Assembly (NCBI GenBank): GCA_963589425.1
Contig: CAVAKZ010000007.1
Location: forward strand, 9,019 to 73,018
Source of the DNA: CAKRJP01 sp963589425
Lineage (GTDB): Bacteria > Bacillota > Clostridia > Lachnospirales > Lachnospiraceae
Direction of reading: 5' to 3'
Length of the DNA: 64,000 nucleotides
Below the pieces are notes generated by a model. It was not told the origin of the DNA and ran no database searches. It saw only the letters and a list, made by a program, of their open reading frames with translations. Both the position numbers and the translations under genes were made by a program. Position 1 is the stretch's first letter. Each line of letters begins with the position of its first letter. Below, piece after piece: positions 6,037 through 13,114 of this stretch.

Positions 6037-7899
6037 CTAGTCGTATTTTTCTTTACGCTTCTGGCTCATTGGCAGGGACTGTTCATTCTTAACCAAATCA
6101 AGTTTCTTACCTGTCGCACTTTCGATCGCTTCAATATTAGAAACTTTTACATTTGGATTCCACTTCTTCTCTGCACCCTTTACTTCTTCTCCAGCCATAG
6201 CATTCTTTAACATCTGCACAGCACGAACAGCATCTTCTGGGCAAAGGGTGTTACATGCAAGAACCTCATTCTCGATACCTGACTCAGACTTGTTATTATC
6301 CACCATATGAGTCATGTATTTGTTACCTACTACCAGGGCTCCCTGCATTGCACAGAAAGAAAGTCCGACTACCGGGATTCCTCTCATACCGATCTGCTCA
6401 TGGTGACTTGCAAAGTCGATATGGTTATTACCAAATCCCTCTGTTGTAACAAAGGCTCCATCAATGTCTAACATCTCGCACATCTGTCCAACACGTTTAG
6501 AAACATAGAACTTCTCTGCATTGATCTGAGGGCTTCCTACGAAGATAACTCCACAAAGGTCGATTTCCTCATCATGTAAGGCTTCAAGAACCAAAGGCTC
6601 TCTCCAGTAATGTCTGGACATCTCTTTAGAAGCTGGTCCGATACAGGTCAAAGCGTGGATACATCCATCAAGAACTTCCAATGGAGATACACAAATCGGA
6701 ACATTACCAAGGTCTACATTAGGACGTGCACCAAGAACTCCTACCGGCTCTACCGGAAGAATCAGGTTATCATGCATAGCACCCTGCCCCATGATCTCTT
6801 TTACGATTACAACTTTCTTCTTGCCAGGTCTTCTGTACTGTTCAAATGTCTCTTCTCTTACAGATTCTGACAGATCAACTTCCTTTAAGGCCTCACGGAT
6901 CTCCTGAGTGATCACATCTGTTGCCGAATGAGCAGCCAAAGGTCCAGGTCTCTCCATGTTGGTTCCTTCCTTGACTGTCACCTGAGTCTTGATAAAGATT
7001 TCTCCCTTTTCAGGTGCTCCCGGACGTCCCCACATAATGTTCTCATCCAGATAGCCTTCTGAAGAACCAAACTCACCAATCTGTACTCCATTTGCATCTG
7101 TACCAGTTACCATCATAACAACGCCATCCAGAACTCTTGTCGTACCGCTTCCTACCTCATCCTCGCCATCTTTTGTTGCAATTGGCTGCACATCCATGAT
7201 AGTCTCTGAATAAGTATGATACTGCTCTGGTGTGATAATGTCGATTTTCAGATCATATACCAGTTTCTGTGAATCGATACATTCTTTTTCGATTCCCTCT
7301 CTGATGTAAAGAGTGGTTCCTTCAATCTTAGTCTCCGGTCCTCTCTTAACCTCTGTGATCTTAAAATACTTTCTGGTCAATGAACGAATCAGTTTAGGTT
7401 CCTGCGGGGCCGACTCAACACTTCCGCCTGTCACTGCTGCCTGCAGGGCTGCCGGTGAAGCTGCAGTCTGTCCTGACAATCCACCTAATGGAATTTCAAG
7501 ATTAATATCCTTACCCTCTCCAATGTGGATTTTAAGGACTCCGCCTCTTGCCTGTACCTGTCCTTCAGATACTGGTCTTGCCGGTGTATCCTCCGCCTTT
7601 TCCTCTGCCTTTTCCTCAACCTCATCTTTCGTTTCCAGAAGGCTGGCTGCCTTTGCTCCTTCCACTACATCTGCTGTTAAGGGGCAGAGAGAATCACACG
7701 TCTTGGTAAGCTTTGCTCCAAGTACCTGCTCAATTGTCAATGCTCCTGTCAGATTCAGAAGGCCCGAATCTACCAAGTCATCAAAAATGGCCGGATCTTC
7801 CAAATTGGAAGCTTCAATGGTAATGCCTTCCTCTGCTCTGCAGCATAATACTGCCGGATCATGAGCATGAGCTTTTGCTGTTTCAGCTGTAATTGACAT
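6037..7899 (-). CDS. prdA: D-proline reductase proprotein PrdA (pyruvoyl subunit precursor)
   Basis: 620 aa, close to the ~626 of characterised PrdA. The proprotein is cut before a cysteine that becomes the N-terminal pyruvoyl group binding D-proline; here the site is Thr418-Cys419 in DGCIHALT-CIGPASKE. The order is an N-terminal domain (1-80) with CC at 19-20 and TCDSLC at 67-72, an acidic/Ala linker (85-110), a short beta segment, and the catalytic halves from about 170. GEFGSSEG, RPGKKK and GQGAMHDN are conserved with glycine-reductase GrdE-type proteins. It follows a stand-alone copy of its own N-terminal domain by 102 bases, with AAGGAGG before the ATG. Confidence 0.95.
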   Translation of the reverse strand: MSITAETAKAHAHDPAVLCCRAEEGITIEASNLEDPAIFDDLVDSGLLNLTGALTIEQVLGAKLTKTCDSLCPLTADVVEGAKAASLLETKDEVEEKAEEKAEDTPARPVSEGQVQARGGVLKIHIGEGKDINLEIPLGGLSGQTAASPAALQAAVTGGSVESAPQEPKLIRSLTRKYFKITEVKRGPETKIEGTTLYIREGIEKECIDSQKLVYDLKIDIITPEQYHTYSETIMDVQPIATKDGEDEVGSGTTRVLDGVVMMVTGTDANGVQIGEFGSSEGYLDENIMWGRPGAPEKGEIFIKTQVTVKEGTNMERPGPLAAHSATDVITQEIREALKEVDLSESVREETFEQYRRPGKKKVVIVKEIMGQGAMHDNLILPVEPVGVLGARPNVDLGNVPICVSPLEVLDGCIHALTCIGPASKEMSRHYWREPLVLEALHDEEIDLCGVIFVGSPQINAEKFYVSKRVGQMCEMLDIDGAFVTTEGFGNNHIDFASHHEQIGMRGIPVVGLSFCAMQGALVVGNKYMTHMVDNNKSESGIENEVLACNTLCPEDAVRAVQMLKNAMAGEEVKGAEKKWNPNVKVSNIEAIESATGKKLDLVKNEQSLPMSQKRKEKYD

Positions 7900-7929
7900 A
7901 CTTTTCCCTCCTTGTCTTAGTTTTCTTGT

Positions 7930-7943
7930 GCGCGACCTCGCGC
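7930..7943 (-). repeat. GC-rich hairpins between the PrdA N-domain gene and prdA
   Basis: The 102-base gap contains GCGCGA-GG-TCGCGC (7930-7943), a tight 6-bp GC stem, and a second CCGG-centred inverted repeat (ATTgCCGG / CCGGtAAT) at about 7957-7985. Neither has a T tract. They could mark an RNA processing site or a barrier to exonucleases that sets different levels of the two proteins. Confidence 0.45.
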
Positions 7944-8001
7944 TATTTTGGCTATCATTACCGGCTTTTCATCAACCGGCAATGTTATCCACAAAAATAA
8001 T

Positions 8002-8403
8002 TTACACCGGGATTTCTAAATGGATATCCTTTCCTTCTTTGATATCGATTTTAATTACTCCCCCTACAGTCTGTACTGTCATATTAGTTGCCTCAGGTGC
8101 CTTAACGACCACCTCTTCCGGCTCAGAAGCCTCCTCAGCTTCCTCTGTCACTTCTTTAATTCCGTCTACCACATCTGCAGTCAGCGGGCAAAGGGAATCA
8201 CAGGTCTTTGTAAGCTTTGCTCCAAGAATCTGTTCGATAGTCAAGCATCCATCAAGATTTAATAATCCTGAATCTACTAATTCATCAAAAATTGCCGGAT
8301 CCTCTAAGTTTGCCGGTTCAATGGTAATACCCGCCTCTGCTCTGCAGCATAAGACTGCTGGATCCTTTGCATGAGCTTTCGCTGTTTCAGCTGTAATTGA
8401 CAT
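8002..8403 (-). CDS. Stand-alone copy of the PrdA N-terminal domain
   Basis: 133 aa from the ATG at 8403 (AAGGAGG six bases before it). Over the first 81 residues 72 are identical to PrdA, including the CC pair at 19-20 and TCDSLC at 67-72. Then come an acidic linker and a short segment (GGVIKIDIKEGKDIHLEIPV) matching PrdA residues about 119-137, where it stops. It has none of the PrdA catalytic region. The reading frame is intact with its own strong ribosome-binding site, so it is a working gene rather than debris. It sits between prdC and prdA. Function unknown; the cysteines suggest metal binding or electron transfer, which is inference. Confidence 0.85.
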   Translation of the reverse strand: MSITAETAKAHAKDPAVLCCRAEAGITIEPANLEDPAIFDELVDSGLLNLDGCLTIEQILGAKLTKTCDSLCPLTADVVDGIKEVTEEAEEASEPEEVVVKAPEATNMTVQTVGGVIKIDIKEGKDIHLEIPV

Positions 8404-8457
8404 ATGTATTTCCTCCTTTTCAATCAATTGAATCAAAATTAAAGCAAAACAATAAAT

Positions 8458-9873
8458 TTAAAAATCAATTTCCTGACTTACTTCCTTAGACACCTTCAAT
8501 GTTCTGTAAAGAGGATGTCCAATAGTTCTCATTACATGATCTGTCTGATGGAATACCTTAAGTCCCATCTTAGGACCAGAAGCCATAACTGTATTTGAGC
8601 AGTCAGAACAATTACCGATCAAGATATATTCGCACTTATCTTTCTTAAACTGCATATTGTTCTTAACCTGTCCCGGGCAATTACCTGGTCTTAAGCACTT
8701 AAGAGGTGCACCTGGTTTATTTTCAATTGCCTGCTTACATCTACAGACAGATACAACCTTTGAGTTCATCTTTTCTGCGATCTCCCGCATACGATCTTCG
8801 CTTCCGCCACAAGCACAAACCAAGATACCCATGCATGCTCCATGAAGGTCTGGGAACTCAATAGTAACCAGCACAGAACCTGTTGTCTTAGTTGTAGGGG
8901 CATCTAAGCTGGTGGACTTTCCTGTAAAGGCCCCTCCCATAATGATTTCACCGTACTTGCCATTAATTCCGCCAGCCTTCTCGATCATCTCTCCAACGCT
9001 GACACCTACCGGCACATCAAAGAATACATGAGCTTCATTTCCACCATTCAACTGTCCGCGAACAGTCATATTCTTACTAATACATGGCTTTTTCTCATCT
9101 ACTGCTTCAGCAATCTTGCAAACTGTCTCTACATTAATAACAACTGATCTGGCCGCTGATGGAAGCTGGGTAGTTGTAAGCAATACACCGAGGCACTCTC
9201 TTACTACTGCACGTTCTTCTCCCATAGGATAGATATCAGCCATCAAATGCATGGAAATATCAGGCTCATTCTCCAATGCCTTCTGCAGTACCTTGATAGC
9301 CTTGTGGTGTTTCTTCTTAATAGCAATGATAGATTTTCCGGCATGGGTAATCTCCATAGCATACTTGATACCGCGAATCAACTTGTCACTCTGCTCTTCA
9401 ATCTGTCTTGTATTGTGCTCCAGTCCAGGTTCACACTCTGCTGCATTCACCAAAATATATCCACAGTCCAATTTAAAATCAGCCGGCAATTCCGGGTTAA
9501 TAGATGGATCCAGTTCTCCCATAGGAGTCTCTTCCAAATTAATGTTGAGCTTTACTCCGGTAGGGAAGCCTGCACCTCCCATACCTACGATGCCTGCCGC
9601 CTTCACCAGATCTAACTTTGACGATTCCTCTGTAATTCCTTCTACAGATTCTGTAACCGGAATAAATTCATCCGGTTGCTCAGCTGCTGCCTCGATCACG
9701 ATACGATCATCGGTAATCTCAACCACCTTACCGTACACACTTGCGAAAATATTGGCCCCCAAGCCTGTAGGTTCAGCGATCAAAGTTCCCTTTTTCACTT
9801 GATCGCCAACACTTACAAGGGGCTTGCATGGAGCACCAACATGCTGACGCAACAAAATTTGTACATTTCCCAT
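8458..9873 (-). CDS. prdC: Proline reductase electron-transfer protein PrdC (RnfC-like)
   Basis: 471 aa from the ATG at 9873 after AAGGAGAG; an earlier in-frame start is not preceded by a site. The N terminus (QHVGAPCKPLVSVGDQVKKG) is the biotinyl-lipoyl-like barrel of RnfC. GMGGAGFPTGVKL and NAAECEPGLEHN are the RnfC/NuoF-type central motifs. The C-terminal 110 residues are cysteine rich (CACGG, CRC, GNCPG, GNCSDCSN), fitting redox-active thiols or Fe-S ligands. PrdC is thought to carry electrons from NADH to PrdB. PrdC has been reported, from memory, as a selenoprotein in some clostridia; here the frame has no in-frame TGA. Likely first protein gene of the prd operon. Confidence 0.92.
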   Translation of the reverse strand: MGNVQILLRQHVGAPCKPLVSVGDQVKKGTLIAEPTGLGANIFASVYGKVVEITDDRIVIEAAAEQPDEFIPVTESVEGITEESSKLDLVKAAGIVGMGGAGFPTGVKLNINLEETPMGELDPSINPELPADFKLDCGYILVNAAECEPGLEHNTRQIEEQSDKLIRGIKYAMEITHAGKSIIAIKKKHHKAIKVLQKALENEPDISMHLMADIYPMGEERAVVRECLGVLLTTTQLPSAARSVVINVETVCKIAEAVDEKKPCISKNMTVRGQLNGGNEAHVFFDVPVGVSVGEMIEKAGGINGKYGEIIMGGAFTGKSTSLDAPTTKTTGSVLVTIEFPDLHGACMGILVCACGGSEDRMREIAEKMNSKVVSVCRCKQAIENKPGAPLKCLRPGNCPGQVKNNMQFKKDKCEYILIGNCSDCSNTVMASGPKMGLKVFHQTDHVMRTIGHPLYRTLKVSKEVSQEIDF

Positions 9874-10005
9874 GACACTTCTCTCCTTTTTTATTTTTAA
9901 TATTTTCTTTATAACTATTGAGAGATCCATTTACAAAAAATGCTTCTACTATGAAACCTAACTTTTGCTCATGGACCTCTTATGCCTCTCACCATATAGG
10001 TGTTA

Positions 10006-10035
10006 TCTATAATTTAAATCGTCAGCTTCCTGCAA
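10006..10035 (-). promoter_or_regulatory. Possible promoter upstream of prdC
   Basis: TTGCAG (10035-10030), an 18-base spacer and TATAGA (10011-10006) on the reverse strand. No GG-N10-GC sigma-54 core was found by eye in the prdC upstream region. As no terminator separates selC from prdC, read-through from the selC promoter is an alternative or additional source of transcript. Confidence 0.4.
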
Positions 10036-10048
10036 CAATCCATTTTTT

Positions 10049-10146
10049 TGGCGAGAGCATGTGGGAATCGAACCCACCCAGGACGCTCCTAACGCCCTAC
10101 TCTGGTTTTGAAGACCAGGAGGCACACCAGTCACCCAACTACTCCC
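10049..10146 (-). tRNA. selC: tRNA-Sec (UCA anticodon)
   Basis: 98 bases, far longer than ordinary tRNAs. The anticodon loop CTTCAAA carries TCA, which reads UGA. It has a long acceptor, an extended variable arm (AGGGCGTTAGGAGCGTCCT), the T-loop GGTTCGATTCC and an encoded CCA at the 3' end. These are the hallmarks of bacterial selenocysteine tRNA. It lies directly upstream of prdC on the same strand with no terminator visible between, linking the tRNA to the operon encoding the Sec enzyme PrdB. Confidence 0.95.
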
Positions 10147-10253
10147 ATACTCTGTTATAGACATAACACATACTTTTTGACATCAACATAACAATAGCAC
10201 ACTTTATTAAATAACACAAGCCTTACGGTCCCCTTTTACATTGTGAAAAATCG

Positions 10254-10282
10254 TTGACTTTTCACAGTTTTTTAGCCATAAT
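10254..10282 (+). promoter_or_regulatory. Predicted promoter of prdF
   Basis: TTGACT (10254-10259), a 17-base spacer and CATAAT (10277-10282), each 5/6 to consensus. Predicted start near 10289, leaving a 5' untranslated region of about 145 bases. The left arm of a long dyad (10278-10337) overlaps the -10 box. Confidence 0.6.
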
Positions 10283-10337
10283 TAATTAAACAAACTGAAC
10301 GAAATACTAGAATCCGGTCTATTTGTTAATTAATTAT
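10278..10337. repeat. Long AT-rich dyad over the prdF promoter
   Basis: ATAATTAATTAAACAAA (10278-10294) is the near-perfect inverse of TTTGTTAATTAATTAT (10322-10337), one base shorter, with 27 bases between. The left arm overlaps the -10 box of the predicted prdF promoter. It may be an operator for two bound dimers or an mRNA hairpin; which regulator binds is unknown. Confidence 0.55.
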
Positions 10338-10385
10338 CTTTATTTGAGAATTTTTTATTAAATTTTCAGTTTTTTCCTTAGAACA

Positions 10386-10406
10386 TATATAGATATTGTC
10401 TATATA
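10386..10406. promoter_or_regulatory. Candidate operator dyad before prdF
   Basis: TATATAGA-TATTG-TCTATATA, perfect 8-base arms around a 5-base centre, 27 bases upstream of the prdF ATG. Size and symmetry fit a TetR-family dimer site, and a TetR gene is the next gene after prdF. The link is inference. Confidence 0.5.
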
Positions 10407-10433
10407 AAATTATATTTCCAGGAGGGATAAAGA

Positions 10434-11468
10434 ATGAAACCAAAAGCAAATGTTGACACAAGCCGTTTCGAGTATCAGCTCCATGCAGTAGACGCTCATA
10501 CCGTCGGCGAGTTCTGTCGTGTAATTATCGACGGATTCCCGGAACCCCAAGGAAACACAATGATCGAGAAGAAGAAATGGATGGAGTCCCACTACGATCA
10601 TCTTCGTACTGCTCTCATGTTTGAGCCAAGAGGCCATCACGATATGTTCGGAGCATTTTTATGTGAGCCTGTAAATCCAGAAGCCGACTTCGGCGTTCTC
10701 TTCATGGATACCGGCGGATACCTGAACATGTGCGGTCACTGCACCATCGGTTCTGTAACCGTTGCCTTAGAAGCAGGATTAATAGAAGCCCACGAGGGCG
10801 AGAACCAAGTTGTTCTGGAAGCTCCTGCCGGACTCATCCGCACCACAGCCCTGGTAAAAGACGGCAAAGTAGAGCATGTCACTCTGACAAATGTTCCTGC
10901 TTTTGTCTACAAAGAGAACATCAGCGTTACCGTTGACGGCCAGGTGATTCCTCTCACCATCTCCTTCGGCGGAAGCTTTTTTGCCCTTGTAGATTCTACA
11001 AAATTAAATATTGGTGAAATTTGCCCGAAAAATGTGGTAAAATATCAAGAGTTAGGTATGAAGATTCTGGATGCAGTTAACAAAGAGCACCCTGTCAAGC
11101 ACCCTCTTCTTGATATTGACACTGTTGATCTGGTTGAATTTTACGGACCAACTCCTAATCCAGACAAGGCTACTATGCGGAACGTAGTTATTTTCGGAGA
11201 TGCCATGGCAGACCGGTCTCCTTGCGGAACAGGTACAAGTGCTAAGCTTGCAACCCTTCATCACTGGGGAGAGATCGAGGTCGGAGAAGAATTCATCTAT
11301 GAAAGTTTCATTGGCACTCTATTTAAGGGTGTAATTAAAGAAACTACAAAGGTTGCCGACTTTGATGCTGTTATTCCACAGATTACAGGAAGCGCCTACC
11401 TAACAGGAACTGCAACTTATCTGATTGATCCTACCGATCCATTGAAATATGGTTTTGAAGTAGGATAG
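10434..11468 (+). CDS. prdF: Proline racemase
   Basis: 344 aa, usual length for proline racemase. The two catalytic cysteines are visible in MCGHCTIG (about residue 100) and SPCGTGTSA (about residue 265), the thiol/thiolate pair that takes and gives the alpha proton; both being Cys fits racemase or epimerase rather than dehydratase relatives. It converts L-proline to the D-proline used by PrdAB. AGGAGGG precedes the ATG. It is divergent from the prd operon and followed 33 bases later by a TetR regulator. Confidence 0.93.
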   Translation: MKPKANVDTSRFEYQLHAVDAHTVGEFCRVIIDGFPEPQGNTMIEKKKWMESHYDHLRTALMFEPRGHHDMFGAFLCEPVNPEADFGVLFMDTGGYLNMCGHCTIGSVTVALEAGLIEAHEGENQVVLEAPAGLIRTTALVKDGKVEHVTLTNVPAFVYKENISVTVDGQVIPLTISFGGSFFALVDSTKLNIGEICPKNVVKYQELGMKILDAVNKEHPVKHPLLDIDTVDLVEFYGPTPNPDKATMRNVVIFGDAMADRSPCGTGTSAKLATLHHWGEIEVGEEFIYESFIGTLFKGVIKETTKVADFDAVIPQITGSAYLTGTATYLIDPTDPLKYGFEVG

Positions 11469-11501
11469 GTTTCAAAACGCACATAGAAAGGATGTATTCA
11501 T

Positions 11502-12089
11502 ATGCCCCGCAAGCGCTTAACTACCAAACAACGCATCGTGAAGGCCGCATGGAATCTTTTCTATAAAAAAGGTTATGACGGTACAACTGTAGAGGATATT
11601 ATAACTGCATCGAAAACATCAAAGGGGACCTTTTATCATTATTTTAAGGGAAAGGAAGCCTTGCTTAATTCTTTATCTGATCTTTTCGATGAAAAATATG
11701 AAGAACTGACTGCCGAAATGAGTCAGGAGATGTCTGCCTATGACAAGCTTTTATATCTCAACCATGAACTTTTTTATATGATTGAGACCAGTGTAGACAT
11801 CAACCTTCTTGCATCGCTGTATTCGGCACAACTTATAACAAAGGACCACAAATCCTTGTCCGACAGTGGACGTTTTTATTTTAAATTATTAAATGAAATC
11901 ATTTCCCAGGGACTAAAATCCGGTGAATTTAAGACCACCAGCACCTCCCAAGAACTTATGAAAATTTATGCCATGTACGAGCGGGCCATCTTATACGACT
12001 GGGCGCTTTTAGAGGGTTCTTATTCTCTAACAAAGTACAGCGATCGTTTGCTGCCCCACGTACTTGATACTTTCGCAAGAGGTGTGTAA
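11502..12089 (+). CDS. TetR/AcrR-family transcriptional regulator
   Basis: 195 aa. The N-terminal HTH shows the family pattern: TKQRIVKAAWNLFYKKGYDG, then TVEDIITASKTSKGTFYHYF as the recognition helix region. The C-terminal domain is helical and divergent, as usual for ligand binding. It is 33 bases after prdF with its own site (AAAGGATG), probably one transcript. It may control prdF or the divergent prd operon through the dyads at 10278-10406. No PrdR-like sigma-54 activator, described for C. difficile, occurs in this window. Confidence 0.88.
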   Translation: MPRKRLTTKQRIVKAAWNLFYKKGYDGTTVEDIITASKTSKGTFYHYFKGKEALLNSLSDLFDEKYEELTAEMSQEMSAYDKLLYLNHELFYMIETSVDINLLASLYSAQLITKDHKSLSDSGRFYFKLLNEIISQGLKSGEFKTTSTSQELMKIYAMYERAILYDWALLEGSYSLTKYSDRLLPHVLDTFARGV

Positions 12090-12116
12090 CTTTCTTAAAA
12101 TTTATTAGCAAACAAG

Positions 12117-12162
12117 CAAAAAGGTAGGTATTGACGACCTAGTCGTGATTACCTACCTTTTT
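12117..12162. terminator. Bidirectional terminator between TetR and the selenium operon
   Basis: AAAAAGGTAGGTA (12117-12130) pairs with TACCTACCTTTTT (12150-12162), with T runs on both strands. It ends the plus-strand prdF-TetR transcript and the minus-strand yedF-selDAB-LysR transcript. Confidence 0.85.
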
Positions 12163-12190
12163 TGTCTTTTTTCTCTTTTCCACACTATTT

Positions 12191-13114
12191 TTACGCCTTT
12201 TCTCCAAAGGCAGTATTTTCTACGATTTTTATAAATTTTTTTGCTGTTCTTGATAATTGATAATTCTTGTTATAAACCACATTAATATCCCGGCCTTTCC
12301 CGGCCCCCAGTATTGGCAATGTCAGCAGTTTTCCTGCCTTTACTTCTTCTTTTGAAGCCAACCTTGAAAGCACGGAAATCCCAAGACCTTGAGAAACAGA
12401 CTTTTTTATCGTCTCCTGGTTTTCCACATTGGCAATAACCTGCAATTTTTTAGGATTAATGCCGGCATCTTTTAATTGTTTTTCCATCTCTTTCTTAGTG
12501 CCGGATCCCTCTTCCCTTAGGATGAACTTTTCTTCCAATATCCAGGACAGGTCCTCAGAGGCATTTTCTGCGATCTTTTGATATTTCTCTGTGTTAGGCA
12601 TGATAATTGCCAATTCATCTTTATAGAAGGGGATATACTGACAGTTTTTCTTTTCCAGTACTGTTCCGGCAAAGCCCACATCCACCTTATGGTTCACAAT
12701 CATATCTACTACTCCTGCACTATCAGATTCCACTATATTAAACTGCTCTCCCGGGCATTTTTCTGCAAATCGCGCCAAAATATCCGGAAGAAGGTACTGG
12801 GCAGGGATTGTAGATGCCGCAATACTAATACAGCCTTTTTCTTCTGCAAGCCTCTCCCTCCTATCACTAAAGACGTTAACAATCTCCTGCTCTAGGTCTA
12901 CAATCTGCTTGGCATATTTATATAATATTTTCCCATCTTCTGACAGGTCTACTTCCTTTGTATTTCTAATAAATAATCTTGTCTCAAACTCTTTTTCCAG
13001 GGATGTTATATGTGCACTGACGGTAGGCTGGGTAAGGTATAACTCTTTTGCTGCTTTCGAAAAACTACTCTCCTCTGCCACCTTCACAAAGGCTTCTAAC
13101 TGTTTTAAATTCAT
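12191..13114 (-). CDS. LysR-family regulator of the selenium operon
   Basis: 307 aa. Winged HTH at the N terminus (MNLKQLEAFVKVAEESSFSKA, then LTQPTVSAHI) and a LysR substrate-binding domain after about residue 90. The ATG overlaps the selB stop (TAATG), so it is translated with selB. LysR genes at this place are annotated in NCBI families as selenium metabolism-associated regulators. It is the last gene of the operon and may sense a selenium or sulfur compound; the ligand is not known. Confidence 0.85.
   Translation of the reverse strand: MNLKQLEAFVKVAEESSFSKAAKELYLTQPTVSAHITSLEKEFETRLFIRNTKEVDLSEDGKILYKYAKQIVDLEQEIVNVFSDRRERLAEEKGCISIAASTIPAQYLLPDILARFAEKCPGEQFNIVESDSAGVVDMIVNHKVDVGFAGTVLEKKNCQYIPFYKDELAIIMPNTEKYQKIAENASEDLSWILEEKFILREEGSGTKKEMEKQLKDAGINPKKLQVIANVENQETIKKSVSQGLGISVLSRLASKEEVKAGKLLTLPILGAGKGRDINVVYNKNYQLSRTAKKFIKIVENTAFGEKA

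Noticed and set aside
9874..10048. Sigma-54 promoter upstream of prdC (expected if PrdR-controlled)
   Set aside because: No GG-N10-GC core with surrounding consensus could be found by eye in this region.
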